Assembly: GCA_963753135.1 (NCBI GenBank)
Contig: CAVWBA010000026.1
Span: 245,552-309,551, forward strand
Direction of reading: 5' to 3'
Length of the DNA: 64,000 nucleotides
Source of the DNA: Roseiarcus sp963753135
GTDB taxonomy: Bacteria; Pseudomonadota; Alphaproteobacteria; Rhizobiales; Beijerinckiaceae
Below the pieces are notes generated by a model. That model was not told the origin of the DNA. It was given only the letters and a program-made list of their open reading frames with translations, and did no database searches. Of the stretch, positions 8,973-17,319 are shown piece after piece. Each line of letters begins with the position of its first letter. The first letter of the stretch is position 1. The translations under genes were made by a program, and so were the position numbers.

Positions 8973-10013
8973 TCACCGGTGTCCGACCGCCTTCTTGAAT
9001 GGGATGCCTTCAATCGGCGCCTCTTCGGTGCCGACGGTCTCGCGCGTGAACTGCTCGACCATCTCGCGCGTGGCTTCCGGATCGGCGATCCACTTGGCGT
9101 AGAAGTCATAGGGGCATGCAGCCACGCCCTTGTCGCCGTCGCCGGAGTTGATCTTTCCCGTGTAGCCGCGGTGTAGCAGCTTGAAGAGATGGTTCTCGGA
9201 CTGGCCGTTCTTGCGCGCGTCGCGAATGAGGAACTTCGAAAGCTGGGCATACTGAATGCCCATCTCCTCCTCGCCGCATTCGCCGAGCGTCCTGCCGTCG
9301 AAACCGACAATCGCCGAATGGCCGAAGTAGGTGTAGACGCCATCGAAGCCGGCCGCGTTGGAGACCGCGACGTAGCAGTTGTTGGCCCAGGCCATCGCCT
9401 TGGACATCGTGATCTGCTGCTCCTTGGCCGGATACATGTAGCCCTGGCAGCGAATGATGAGCTCCGCGCCGCGCATTGCGCAGTCGCGCCAGATCTCTGG
9501 ATAGTTGCCGTCATCGCAGATGATGAGGCTGATCTTGAGCCCCTTGGGTCCATCGGACACATAGGTGCAGTCGCCAGGATACCAGCCTTCGATCGGAACC
9601 CAGGGCATGATCTTGCGGTACTTCTGAACGATCTCGCCCTTGTCGTTCATGAGGATGAGCGTGTTGTAGGGCGCCTTCTTGGGATGCTCCTCATGCTGCT
9701 CGCCGGTGAGCGAGAACACGCCCCAGACCTTCGCCTTGCGGCACGCTTCGGCAAAAATTTCGGTCTCCTCGCCGGGAATGGTGGAGGCCGTCTCGTACAT
9801 CTCCTTGGCGTCGTACATGATGCCGTGGGTCGAATATTCGGGGAAGATCACGAGATCCATGCCCGGCAGGCCAAGTTTCATGCCGACGAGCATTTCGCCG
9901 ATCTTGCGAGCGTTCGCGAGAACCTCGGCCTTGGTGTGCAGTCGAGGCATCTTGTAGTTGACGACAGCGACGCCGACCGTGTCGTTGCTGGATGAAATAT
10001 CGCCATGGAGCAT
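8973..10013 (-). CDS. amiE: Aliphatic amidase AmiE
   Basis: This 346-residue nitrilase-superfamily enzyme hydrolyses short aliphatic amides (acetamide, propionamide, acrylamide) to acid and ammonia. It is colinear with Pseudomonas AmiE from the start (HGDISSSNDTVGVAVVNYK) and has the same length. The catalytic triad is at the expected positions: Glu59 (FPEYS), Lys134 (KYRKIMPW) and Cys166 (LIICDDGNYPE). A GGAT Shine-Dalgarno precedes the ATG. It lies 65 bases after the ABC ATPase gene of the amide transporter and is probably induced through the AmiC/AmiR leader upstream of that operon. Confidence 0.97.
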   Translation of the reverse strand: MLHGDISSSNDTVGVAVVNYKMPRLHTKAEVLANARKIGEMLVGMKLGLPGMDLVIFPEYSTHGIMYDAKEMYETASTIPGEETEIFAEACRKAKVWGVFSLTGEQHEEHPKKAPYNTLILMNDKGEIVQKYRKIMPWVPIEGWYPGDCTYVSDGPKGLKISLIICDDGNYPEIWRDCAMRGAELIIRCQGYMYPAKEQQITMSKAMAWANNCYVAVSNAAGFDGVYTYFGHSAIVGFDGRTLGECGEEEMGIQYAQLSKFLIRDARKNGQSENHLFKLLHRGYTGKINSGDGDKGVAACPYDFYAKWIADPEATREMVEQFTRETVGTEEAPIEGIPFKKAVGHR

Positions 10014-10078
10014 CGGGCGTATCCTTTAATGCGATGGTTGTCCGGTGATCGACATCTCGTGCCGCGGAGACCGGCCGC

Positions 10079-10774
10079 TCACACGGCAAGATGACGGTGG
10101 ATGAGATCGTCCGAGAGATCCTCCCGTTTGCCGGACGCGGCAACGCGGCCCTTCTCGAGCATGATGAAAACGTCGCCGATCTTGCGCGCGAACGGAATGT
10201 TCTGCTCGACCAGAATGATCGTCAGGCCCTGCTCGCGGTTGAGCCTCAGAATGATCTCCTCGATCTCCTCGACGATGTTGGGTTGGATGCCTTCGGTAGG
10301 CTCGTCGAGCAGGAGCAGGGAAGGCTCCGTGGCGAGAGCCCGCGCAATCGCAAGCTGCTGCTGCTGGCCTCCGGAGAGGAGGCCGCCGGGACGGTTGAGA
10401 TTGTTGACGAGGTAGGGAAAGAGCGCAGGCACCAGACCCGGGATCGCCTGCTTGCCGTCCTTGCGCGCGAAGCAGCCCATCAGGATGTTTTCCCTCACGG
10501 AAAAATCCGGAATGATCTGCCGTCCCTGCGGCACATAACCAATGCCGGCGCGAGCCCGCTCGAAGGTCGGGGCTTCGCTGATGTTCGCGCCCGAGAGCTC
10601 GATGCGTCCGGTCGACTTGTCGGTGAGGCCCATGAGGGTCTTGAGCAGCGTCGTCTTGCCGGTGCCGTTGCGGCCAAGCACGGAGAGCGCCTTGCCGTCA
10701 TCCACCTTGAACGAAACGTCGTGAAGGACGTGGCTGCGGTCGTAGAAGCTGTTGACGTTCGAGAGCTCGATCAT
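10079..10774 (-). CDS. urtE: Urea/short-chain-amide ABC transporter ATPase, UrtE-like
   Basis: This is a LivF/UrtE-class nucleotide-binding subunit of 231 residues. It shows Walker A GRNGTGKTT (about residues 34-42), the Q-loop in GYVPQGRQIIPDFSVREN, the signature LSGGQQQQLAIARAL, Walker B LLLLDEPTEGIQP and the switch His replaced by the LVEQN motif usual in this class. It energises import together with the ATPase and two permeases immediately upstream; its ATG overlaps the preceding gene's stop by one base. The urt symbol reflects family resemblance. With amiE next to it, the substrate may be amides as well as urea. Confidence 0.9.
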   Translation of the reverse strand: MIELSNVNSFYDRSHVLHDVSFKVDDGKALSVLGRNGTGKTTLLKTLMGLTDKSTGRIELSGANISEAPTFERARAGIGYVPQGRQIIPDFSVRENILMGCFARKDGKQAIPGLVPALFPYLVNNLNRPGGLLSGGQQQQLAIARALATEPSLLLLDEPTEGIQPNIVEEIEEIILRLNREQGLTIILVEQNIPFARKIGDVFIMLEKGRVAASGKREDLSDDLIHRHLAV

Positions 10775-11523
10775 CAGTGGATGCCCCCGGAACCGAGGTA
10801 GGCTTCCTTCACCTTCGGATCGGTCTCGATCTGCGCGATGTCGCCCTCGGCGATGATCTGGCCGAGATGCAGGACGGTGATGCGCTCGGCGATCTCCCGC
10901 ACGAACGCCATGTCGTGCTCGACGACCACGAGCGTATGGCGTCCCTTCAGCTCATTGATGATGCGCGCCGTCTTCTGCGTCTCGGCGGCCGTCATTCCCG
11001 CAGTCGGCTCGTCGAGGAGAAGCACTTTCGGTTCCTGCACGATCAGGAGGCCAAGCTCGAGCCATTGCGTCTGCCCATGGCTGAGGTTCGCCGCGAGCTC
11101 GTGCTGCACATCCTCGAGCGCGACGAGTTCGAGCGCTTTTTCGACGCGCATGCGGCTCGGCTTCGGAAACCCAAAGCGCAGGTTGGAGAACACGCCGCGG
11201 CTCGGGCAGCTCGCAACCTCGAGGTTACGGCGGACCGAGAGTTCCTTGAACACGCTCGGAATCTGAAACTTGCGGCCGAGACCGGCCCGGGCGATAGCGA
11301 ATTCCTCCTTGTTCGTGATGTCCTGGTCGAACAGGAAGACCCGTCCCTCGGTGCTCGGCGTGCGGCCTGAAATGAGGTCCATGAGCGTCGTCTTGCCGGC
11401 GCCGTTGGCGCCAAGCAGGACCCGCAATTCCCCGCTCTCGATCACGGTCGAGACACTCGACACAGCCTTGAACCCCGAGAAATCAACTCCAAGGCCGTCG
11501 AGGGTCAGAGCGGCCTCGCTCAT
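10774..11523 (-). CDS. urtD: Urea/short-chain-amide ABC transporter ATPase, UrtD-like
   Basis: This LivG/UrtD-class ATPase has 249 residues. It contains Walker A GANGAGKTT, the signature-like NLSHGQTQWLELGLLIVQEP (the SHGQ variant is characteristic of UrtD rather than LivG), Walker B VLLLDEPTAGMT and the switch-region VEHDMAFVREIA. The start MSEAALTLDG at 11523 overlaps the urtC stop. It pairs with the UrtE-like subunit to form the heterodimeric motor of the transporter. Confidence 0.92.
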   Translation of the reverse strand: MSEAALTLDGLGVDFSGFKAVSSVSTVIESGELRVLLGANGAGKTTLMDLISGRTPSTEGRVFLFDQDITNKEEFAIARAGLGRKFQIPSVFKELSVRRNLEVASCPSRGVFSNLRFGFPKPSRMRVEKALELVALEDVQHELAANLSHGQTQWLELGLLIVQEPKVLLLDEPTAGMTAAETQKTARIINELKGRHTLVVVEHDMAFVREIAERITVLHLGQIIAEGDIAQIETDPKVKEAYLGSGGIH

Positions 11524-12668
11524 CAGACAGTCCCCTTGCTGGACGTCATCTGGAGTTCCTTGCCACGCGCGGGGGCGATGCGCGGCCGGGTGAACGCCTC
11601 GATGGCGTCGTTGGCCAGGCCCGCGAGCCCGCGCGGCAGGAAGAGCACGACGAGGATGAAGATGACGCCGATGATCGCGCGCCAGCTTTCCACCAGCGCC
11701 TGCGTCTCGCTCATGCCCGCTTCCATCACATTGATCAGGATGGCGCCGATGCACGCTCCGAGCAGCGAGTTGCGCCCGCCGACCGCCGCCCAGACCACCA
11801 TGGTGATCGAGAAGCTGAGGTCCATGAATGTCGGCGAGGCGAATTCGGCGACGTTCACGTAAAGCAGCCCGGCGAGCCCCGCGATCGCCGCCGAAACCGC
11901 GAAAAAGAAGACCTGGAAATTCGGCACGTCGAAGCCGAGACAGCGGGCGCGGCTGGCGTCATCGCGCACCGCCTGCAGGACCATGCCGGCGCGGGTTTCG
12001 ACGAGGAGACGCGCGCCGACGAGGACGAGCGCCAGGGCCCCCGCCACGACATAGTACATAGCCTTGCTGAAACTGTCGAAGCTGAGATTGCCGATCGTGA
12101 ACGTGCCGAGGTCCGTGAGGCCGTTGAAGCCATTGGTCAGCGGCTGGTTGTCGATGATGAGAAGCCGAACCAGAAGGACCATCGCGAGCGTGATGACCGA
12201 AACGAATACCCCGGAGATGCGCTTACGGAAGATGACCGCACCGAGCGCCGCGGCGATGAGGGTCGGGACCGCTATCGCCATGAAGAAGCCGAACCACTGA
12301 CTCTGGAACGGAATCCACAGGAACGACGTCTTGGTGATGCAACAAAGCTCCTGGGCGGCGCCGGGCTCCGCGTTCCAGAACATGAAGTCCGGAATGGGCG
12401 TGTCGGATGCGGCTTGCTGGCTCGTCGTGCTGGCGAGCTTTAGCGACATCGCCATCATGTAAGCGCCGAGGCCGAAGAAGAGGCCCTGGCCGAGGTTCAG
12501 GATTCCGGCATATCCCCAGCTCAGGCAGATGGCGACGCCGAGCATCCCGAACACGAGATATTTGGCGATGCGATTGAGCCAGAACTCGCCCAGGACCAGC
12601 GGCGCGAGCAGGATCAGGACGATGAACGCCGCGTAGGCCGCGATCTCGACGCTGCGCCTCGAAACCAT
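11523..12668 (-). CDS. urtC: Urea/short-chain-amide ABC transporter permease, UrtC-like
   Basis: This is a 381-residue inner-membrane permease of the LivM/UrtC family. It has about ten hydrophobic segments, the GYAGILNLGQGLFFGLGAYMM motif after the third one, and the cytoplasmic coupling-helix region AVRDDASRARCLGFDV typical of branched-chain-type permeases. A UrtC-like insertion after the GAYMM segment, containing CCITKTSFLW, distinguishes it from LivM. It lies directly between the UrtB- and UrtD-like genes with almost no spacing, consistent with one operon. Confidence 0.92.
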   Translation of the reverse strand: MVSRRSVEIAAYAAFIVLILLAPLVLGEFWLNRIAKYLVFGMLGVAICLSWGYAGILNLGQGLFFGLGAYMMAMSLKLASTTSQQAASDTPIPDFMFWNAEPGAAQELCCITKTSFLWIPFQSQWFGFFMAIAVPTLIAAALGAVIFRKRISGVFVSVITLAMVLLVRLLIIDNQPLTNGFNGLTDLGTFTIGNLSFDSFSKAMYYVVAGALALVLVGARLLVETRAGMVLQAVRDDASRARCLGFDVPNFQVFFFAVSAAIAGLAGLLYVNVAEFASPTFMDLSFSITMVVWAAVGGRNSLLGACIGAILINVMEAGMSETQALVESWRAIIGVIFILVVLFLPRGLAGLANDAIEAFTRPRIAPARGKELQMTSSKGTV

Positions 12669-12671
12669 GGC

Positions 12672-13565
12672 TCAGCGTCCCTTGTACGAGAACAAGCCGC
12701 TGGGCTTGAAGACGATGATCACGATGACGACGGCGAAGATCACCGCGCGCGCCAAAATGTCGTTGGAGACGGCGGCGACGAAGCCGTTGATCTGACCGAG
12801 GAGCCCTGAGGCGGCGAGCGAACCGAACAGGCTGCCGACACCGCCCACCACCACCACGAGAAAGCCGTCGACCACGAGCGGCGTGCCCATGTCGGGAAAG
12901 ACGGTCTTGAAACCAGACATCAGCACGCCTGCGATGCCCGCGAGACCAGATCCATAGGCGAAGGTCAGCGCATTGACGCGGTCGACGTCGATGCCGCACG
13001 CCGCGGCCATCTTCGGATTGCGCATGATGGCGCGGACCTGCATGCCCATCGAGGTCCGGTACATGATGAACCAAGTGATGGCGGTCATGATCAGCGCGAT
13101 CACAATGATCACGGCGCGATAGATGTTGATGTCGGCGCCGGCGATCGTTACCGAACCGGTCATCCAGGCGGGGACGTCCACCTTCTGGAGGCCCGTGCCG
13201 AGCCCCTCGATATGCTTGCCGAAGAACGAAGCGCCGAATTCCAGGCGCACCGCCTGCTGAAGGAGAATCGCGACGCCCCAGGTCGCGAGCAGCGTGTCGA
13301 GGAGACGGCCATACAGGTGGCGGACGATCAAGCGCTCGATCGCCAGCCCAATCAACGCGGTCACCACGAAGGCGACGGGAATGGCCGCCAGGAAGCCGAG
13401 ATGCAGCCAGATGCTCGACATGACGGTCGTGTAGGCGCCCACCATCACGAGATCGCCATGGGCCATATTGATGACGCCCATCGCGCCGTAGGTGATGGCA
13501 AGGCCAAGGGCGATCATGAGCAGGATCGAGCCGAGGCTCAGGCCTATGAAGATGATGTCAAGCAT
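12672..13565 (-). CDS. urtB: Urea/short-chain-amide ABC transporter permease, UrtB-like
   Basis: This is a 297-residue LivH/UrtB-class permease. Visible features are the GAMGVINMAHGDLVMVGAYT motif near residue 30, eight or nine hydrophobic segments, the coupling region VRAIMRNPKMAAACGIDVDR and the C-terminal GLFSYKGR end typical of this family. The gene is 119 bases after the binding-protein gene and 3 bases before UrtC. The spacer between binding protein and permease contains a stem-loop (see separate entry) that may set the ratio of binding protein to membrane components. Confidence 0.93.
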   Translation of the reverse strand: MLDIIFIGLSLGSILLMIALGLAITYGAMGVINMAHGDLVMVGAYTTVMSSIWLHLGFLAAIPVAFVVTALIGLAIERLIVRHLYGRLLDTLLATWGVAILLQQAVRLEFGASFFGKHIEGLGTGLQKVDVPAWMTGSVTIAGADINIYRAVIIVIALIMTAITWFIMYRTSMGMQVRAIMRNPKMAAACGIDVDRVNALTFAYGSGLAGIAGVLMSGFKTVFPDMGTPLVVDGFLVVVVGGVGSLFGSLAASGLLGQINGFVAAVSNDILARAVIFAVVIVIIVFKPSGLFSYKGR

Positions 13566-13657
13566 TCAGGTCTCGGAGCTTCAGCCGCCGACTCCCCGCC
13601 TCGGAAGGCGCGGGCTCCGCGCACGCCCCAGAAAAGGAGCGAGCACAGGAGACCCGC

Positions 13658-13677
13658 GCCGCCGAGCGAAAGGCGGC
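13658..13677 (-). other. Intercistronic stem-loop after binding-protein gene
   Basis: A perfect 6-bp GC-only stem (GCCGCC/GGCGGC) with an 8-base loop sits 8 bases downstream of the binding-protein stop codon and ahead of urtB. There is no U-run, so it is not a classic terminator. Hairpins at this position in ABC operons commonly protect the upstream binding-protein message from 3' decay; that role is inferred here. Confidence 0.4.
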
Positions 13678-13684
13678 GACCGTC

Positions 13685-14957
13685 CTACTTGGTGCTAGCG
13701 AGCGCGGCCTTCAGCTTCGCCCTGTCAACGCCATTGGGTGTGCAGAACAGGTTGGTCTCCGTTTCCCCGTAAGCAGCGTAGGGGAGCGGGAAGATCGGCT
13801 CCTTGTAGGCGTCGACAATCTTGCCCTGGCCGTCCGCTTGCCATTGGGCGATGCGCGGCGTGAGCCAGGTGTGAAGGTTCTCCGGCTCGATCTTGACCGG
13901 ACCGCCAGGCGAGTCGAACGTTTGTCCGCGCACGCCCTCCCGCACCGCGTCGGCCTCGATGCTCTTTGCCTTCTCCACCGCCTGCTTCCAGATGAACACC
14001 TGGAAATAGGCCGAGCACAGTGCGTGATGCGTGACCGCCTTCGGGTCCTTGACGAACGCGCGGTAGCGCTCGATGAAGCTCTTGTTCTCCGGCAGGTCGA
14101 TCGCCATGAAGTAGGGGAAGGACGTGTAGCTGCCGACGGCGTATTCCGGGCCCATCGCCGCGATCTCGATTTCAGAGGTTACTGTCGCGCAGATCGGCAG
14201 CTTGTCGTGGGTCAGGCCCTGGTTCTTGTACTCCCGATAAAAGGCCACCACGGAGTCGCCGACCACGTTGGAGAGCACGACGTCGGCAGCCGGAGCCCTT
14301 GATCTTGTTGACCATGGAGCCCCATTCGGAGTGGCCGAGCTCGAGGTATTCGTCGGCGACATATTTGCCGCCGTTCTTCTCAATCAGGATTTTGCAGACC
14401 TTGGCCATCTCGCGCGGATAGATGTAATCCGACCCGACGATGAAGAAGGTCTTCTTGCCGAGCGTCTTCACGATCCAGGGGATGAAGTTCGAGAGCTGCT
14501 GGTTCGGCACGGCGCCGGTGTAGACCACGTTCTTCGAGCACTCGAAGCCTTCGTAATAAGTGGGATAGAAATACATCGCATTGCGCTTCTCGAACACCGG
14601 CAACACCGCCTTGCGACTCGCCGACGTGTAAGAGCCGAACACTGTCGGAAGCTTGTTCTCGATGACGAGCTTCGAAGCCTTCTCGTTGTAGGTCTTGGGG
14701 TCGGAAGCGCCGTCCTCGACGATGGCGTTGACCTGTTTGCCCATCACGCCGCCGGAGGCGTTGACCTCGGAAATGGCCAGCAGCGTTGCGTCGTGGAGCG
14801 ACTTCTCGATGATGGAGAGACCGCCGGTTAACGAAAAGAGGACGCCGACGTCGATCGTGTCGGCCGCCCGCGCGGCGCTCGCGAACATCGATGGCGCAGT
14901 CAGCGCGGCGGCGCTTCCGATGCTCGTCTGAAGAAAAGCCCGACGGTCTATCTGCAT
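13685..14957 (-). CDS. urtA: Urea/amide ABC transporter substrate-binding protein (UrtA/FmdD-like), one frameshift
   Basis: This periplasmic type-I binding protein has about 424 residues. It begins MQIDRRAFLQTSIGSAAAL, with a Tat-like RRAFLQ motif and a signal peptide ending near ASAARA. The first half (ILFSLTG-like entry, then the FYPTYYEGFECSKNVVYTGA signature shared with AmiC and UrtA) is in one frame. At about 14294 an extra base moves the second half (ADVVLSNVVGDSVVAFYREY onward) to another frame. Total length is 3n+1. The break is probably a sequence error, because both halves are well conserved and the operon is otherwise intact. It is the first structural gene after the ANTAR leader. 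Confidence 0.9.
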
Positions 14958-15104
14958 GTACGGCCCCTCCAAGGCACAAGTTCGCATTCGCGCACCCGAA
15001 AGGACGCGCGCTAGGACGCTTCGGCTCGACACCGCGAGCAAGCTTATTCAGTCCGCAAAGCGGCTGTTGACTGGGACGACGGCGAGACCCATGCCTCGAC
15101 GCCA

Positions 15105-15145
15105 AATAAAAAAGCCCGAACGATCCGTGAGGATCCTTCGGGCTT
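15105..15145 (-). terminator. Intrinsic terminator/attenuator in the leader of the amide-urea operon
   Basis: On the minus strand a 7-bp outer stem (GCCCGAA/TTCGGGC), one G-G mismatch, a 5-bp inner stem (GATCC/GGATC) and a TCAC loop are followed directly by a TTTTTTATTT tract. This is a strong Rho-independent terminator. It lies between amiR and the binding-protein gene, about 150 bases before its ATG, so the default is to stop transcription entering the 15-kb operon. With an ANTAR-domain AmiR encoded just upstream, it is best read as the attenuator that AmiR overrides. Confidence 0.85.
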
Positions 15146-15156
15146 CACCGCCACGC

Positions 15157-15208
15157 CACGAAACGTCATTGTCTCGTGACCTTTGCCGAGGCCAGCGCTT
15201 CATCGCGC
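15157..15208 (-). ncRNA. Candidate ANTAR-binding antiterminator hairpins
   Basis: Immediately 5' of the terminator the transcript can form an 8-bp hairpin (CACGAGAC/GTTTCGTG, positions 15178-15157) with the six-base loop AAUGAC. The loop has A at position 1 and G at position 4, the identities known for ANTAR target hexaloops. Sixteen bases further upstream a shorter GCGC/GCGC stem (15208-15195) closes a second hexaloop, GAUGAA, with G at position 4 but G instead of A at position 1. The dual-hexaloop layout followed by a terminator matches known ANTAR targets. The downstream hairpin is convincing; the upstream one is tentative. Confidence 0.65.
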
Positions 15209-15229
15209 ACAAACCTGCGACGCGAACAT

Positions 15230-15838
15230 TTATGAGCGAGGAAATTTCGTTGTCAAGAGCTCATTGGCGTTGATGATCGCAATCGCCATGTCCTCCATCG
15301 ACGTCCGCTTCGACATGGCCTGCTTGCGGATCGTCGAATGGGCCTCGTCCTCGCTCATCTGCTGGCTCTGCATGAGGATGGCCTTGGCGCGCTGGATCTT
15401 CTGCATGCCGGAGACCTTGGCTTCGAGCTTCTGCAGCTTGCGATCGGTCTTGCGCCGCTCGAGCCAGAGCGAGCGGGCAAGGATGACATTCGTCAGAAGA
15501 CCGAAAGGCCGGATCGGCTTCTCAATCACCGCGAGCGCGCCCGATTCCAGCACAAGCTGCAGGGTGGACGGGTTTTCATAGTCTACGATGGCGATCAGCG
15601 CCGCACGCAGGTCGCCCTGGGCGCGCAAGAGCTTGCGGATCTCGTCGCGCGCGTCGAAATTGATCGCCAGCACGAGAATGTCGGCCTGCGGCGAAGGACT
15701 GTCCGGAATCGGCCAGCCGGCGTCGACCATGCATCCAATGCGCTTGAGGTGCTCGACGAGGCTCTTGCCCTCCTCATCGGGAGGATGGACGACCTGCACA
15801 CGGAGGTCGCGGAGATCACGAAGAACGCTGCCCGTCAT
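15230..15838 (-). CDS. amiR: ANTAR-domain antitermination regulator AmiR
   Basis: This is a 202-residue regulator with an N-terminal pseudo-receiver domain, a coiled-coil linker (LERRKTDRKLQKLEAKVSGM) and a C-terminal ANTAR RNA-binding domain (IQRAKAILMQSQQMSEDEAH, then a helix ending IAIINANELL). AmiR binds paired hexaloop hairpins in nascent leader RNA and prevents terminator formation. It is normally held inactive by AmiC, encoded 18 bases upstream. The leader it should control begins just after its own stop codon. As in Pseudomonas AmiR, the receiver fold lacks an obvious phosphorylation site, consistent with ligand control rather than a kinase. Confidence 0.93.
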   Translation of the reverse strand: MTGSVLRDLRDLRVQVVHPPDEEGKSLVEHLKRIGCMVDAGWPIPDSPSPQADILVLAINFDARDEIRKLLRAQGDLRAALIAIVDYENPSTLQLVLESGALAVIEKPIRPFGLLTNVILARSLWLERRKTDRKLQKLEAKVSGMQKIQRAKAILMQSQQMSEDEAHSTIRKQAMSKRTSMEDMAIAIINANELLTTKFPRS

Positions 15839-15856
15839 GGCCGAAGCCCCAGGCGT

Positions 15857-17023
15857 TCAGCTCGCGGTCGCCGTGAGCGGGTCGGCCGACCAGTCATCCA
15901 GGCTTTGAACCACGCAATAAGGATCGGGTTTGACCCGCATGCCCGGGTTCCAGACGATCTGGAAATTCTTCGCAGCGTCGAGCCGCGCGACGCGAGGCCA
16001 CAGGAAGGTATGATTGTTCTCGGCGTCGATGCGAACCCGCCCCTGAGGCGCGTCAAACTCCGATTCGCGCAATTCGCGCAGCAGAAGGTCGGGGTCGTCG
16101 GTGCCGGTGCGGCGCAATGCTCGAGCGGCCAGATGCATCTGGAAGTAGGCGGCCTCGGCGCAGGCCGAGACGGGAGCGTCCTGCCCGAACCTTTGCTTGT
16201 AGTCGCGGACAAAGCGTTTGGCGGAGGGCGTGGCCAATGTCTCGAAGAAGGGCGCCCCAGTAATGTGACCCTCGGCGGCTTCGGGGCGCATGTCGGCGAC
16301 CTCCGCCTCGCTCGTCGTCAGGCTGGCGATGGGTGGACGCGTCGGCCCCAAAGCGTCGTGATAGGCTTCGTAGAACACAGCGGTGGCGCGCCCAACCACA
16401 GTGGAGAATACGACGTCCGGCTTGAGCTTCTCGATCTGCGCGATGGCCTTGCTGAAATCGCGGCGGCCTGCGTCGAGCGGCACGTAGATCTCGTCCAGCA
16501 CCTTGCCGCCCACCTGCACCACCAGGTCGGTCATGATACGGTTCAACTCGTACGGATATACGTAGTTCGATCCGATCATCAGGAACCGCTTGCCATAAAC
16601 TTGAAGCAAATAGCGGGCCAGCTGAAGAGAATTCTGGTTCGGGCAAGCGCCCGTGTAGATGCAGTTCGGAGAATACTCGAACCCTTCATAGAGGGTCGGA
16701 TAAAAGAGAATGCCCCGGAACGCCTCGACCGCGGGGATTGTCACCTTTCGCGAACTCGACATGTAGCAACCGAAGATCAGCCTGACGCGTTCGCTGGTCA
16801 TCAGTCGTTCGGCGGTGGAGCGGTAGCGCGCAGGAATCAATTCAGGGTCCGTGATGACCGGCTCGATCAGGCGGTCGAGGACGCCGCCGCGAGCGTTGAT
16901 CTCTTCGATTGCGAGCAGGGTGCCTTGCAAAGCGGTCCGCTCGACCGCGGCCGTGACTCCGGTTTGCGAAAACATCACGCCAACTCGCCAAGGTTCCCCC
17001 GCCACAATCAATTCCTCGCTCAT
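15857..17023 (-). CDS. amiC: Amide sensor AmiC (binding-protein-like negative regulator)
   Basis: This 389-residue protein has the type-I periplasmic-binding fold but no signal peptide, as expected for cytoplasmic AmiC, which sequesters AmiR until an amide binds. Diagnostic blocks are VGVMFSQTGVTAAVERTALQ, the LFYPTLYEGFEYSPNCIYTG ligand-site region shared with UrtA, and MIGSNYVYPYELNR. The start MSEELIVAGE at 17023 is where AmiC homology begins. Together with amiR it forms the regulatory pair for the downstream operon. A possible sigma-54 element lies about 40 bases upstream. Confidence 0.92.
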   Translation of the reverse strand: MSEELIVAGEPWRVGVMFSQTGVTAAVERTALQGTLLAIEEINARGGVLDRLIEPVITDPELIPARYRSTAERLMTSERVRLIFGCYMSSSRKVTIPAVEAFRGILFYPTLYEGFEYSPNCIYTGACPNQNSLQLARYLLQVYGKRFLMIGSNYVYPYELNRIMTDLVVQVGGKVLDEIYVPLDAGRRDFSKAIAQIEKLKPDVVFSTVVGRATAVFYEAYHDALGPTRPPIASLTTSEAEVADMRPEAAEGHITGAPFFETLATPSAKRFVRDYKQRFGQDAPVSACAEAAYFQMHLAARALRRTGTDDPDLLLRELRESEFDAPQGRVRIDAENNHTFLWPRVARLDAAKNFQIVWNPGMRVKPDPYCVVQSLDDWSADPLTATAS

Positions 17024-17319
17024 ACTTGACACCAACCGCCTTATCGGCGTCTGAAACGGGCCATGCAAGCTTGGTCCCGTCGCCTCAACCGACCCACTTT
17101 CTCGTCGAAGCAATGCATGAGTTTAGATGGGATGGAAGACGCGCCCTTCCCTGAAAGCCGGCCTGACCCCGATCCCGCAGGCGGATCGCGTTCAGGTAAA
17201 TCTTCGTTTGATGTGGAACAAGGCCGGTTCGTAATAACTGTTCATGCGGCCATTTTCCAGTGCGCGCCGGCGCTCATTGGCGTCCAAGGCGCTAAAGCGC
17301 CACTATGGCCGAGCGAAGT
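17024..17319. other. Intergenic region between amiC and rutF
   Basis: About 300 bases separate the amiC start from the 3' end of rutF. No convincing gene was seen on either strand. It contains the candidate sigma-54 element described separately. A short GGCGCTAAAGCGCC inverted repeat at about 17289-17302 could form a small hairpin after rutF, but it has no U-tract. Confidence 0.5.
17065..17079 (-). promoter_or_regulatory. Possible sigma-54 promoter of amiC-amiR
   Basis: The minus strand reads CGGGACCAAGCTTGC followed by A. It has the obligatory GG-N10-GC spacing and a perfect TTGCA at -12, but two mismatches to the -24 consensus TGGCAC. The predicted start point is near 17053, leaving a 30-base leader to the amiC ATG. 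Weaker than the sites at 18907, 20123 and 38178. Confidence 0.4.

Noticed and set aside
15338..17029. Open frame of 563 codons on the plus strand opposite amiR and amiC
   Set aside because: It is the antisense shadow of two genes with clear family matches and crosses their intergenic gap. Its composition is typical of third-position GC bias, with no recognisable domain.
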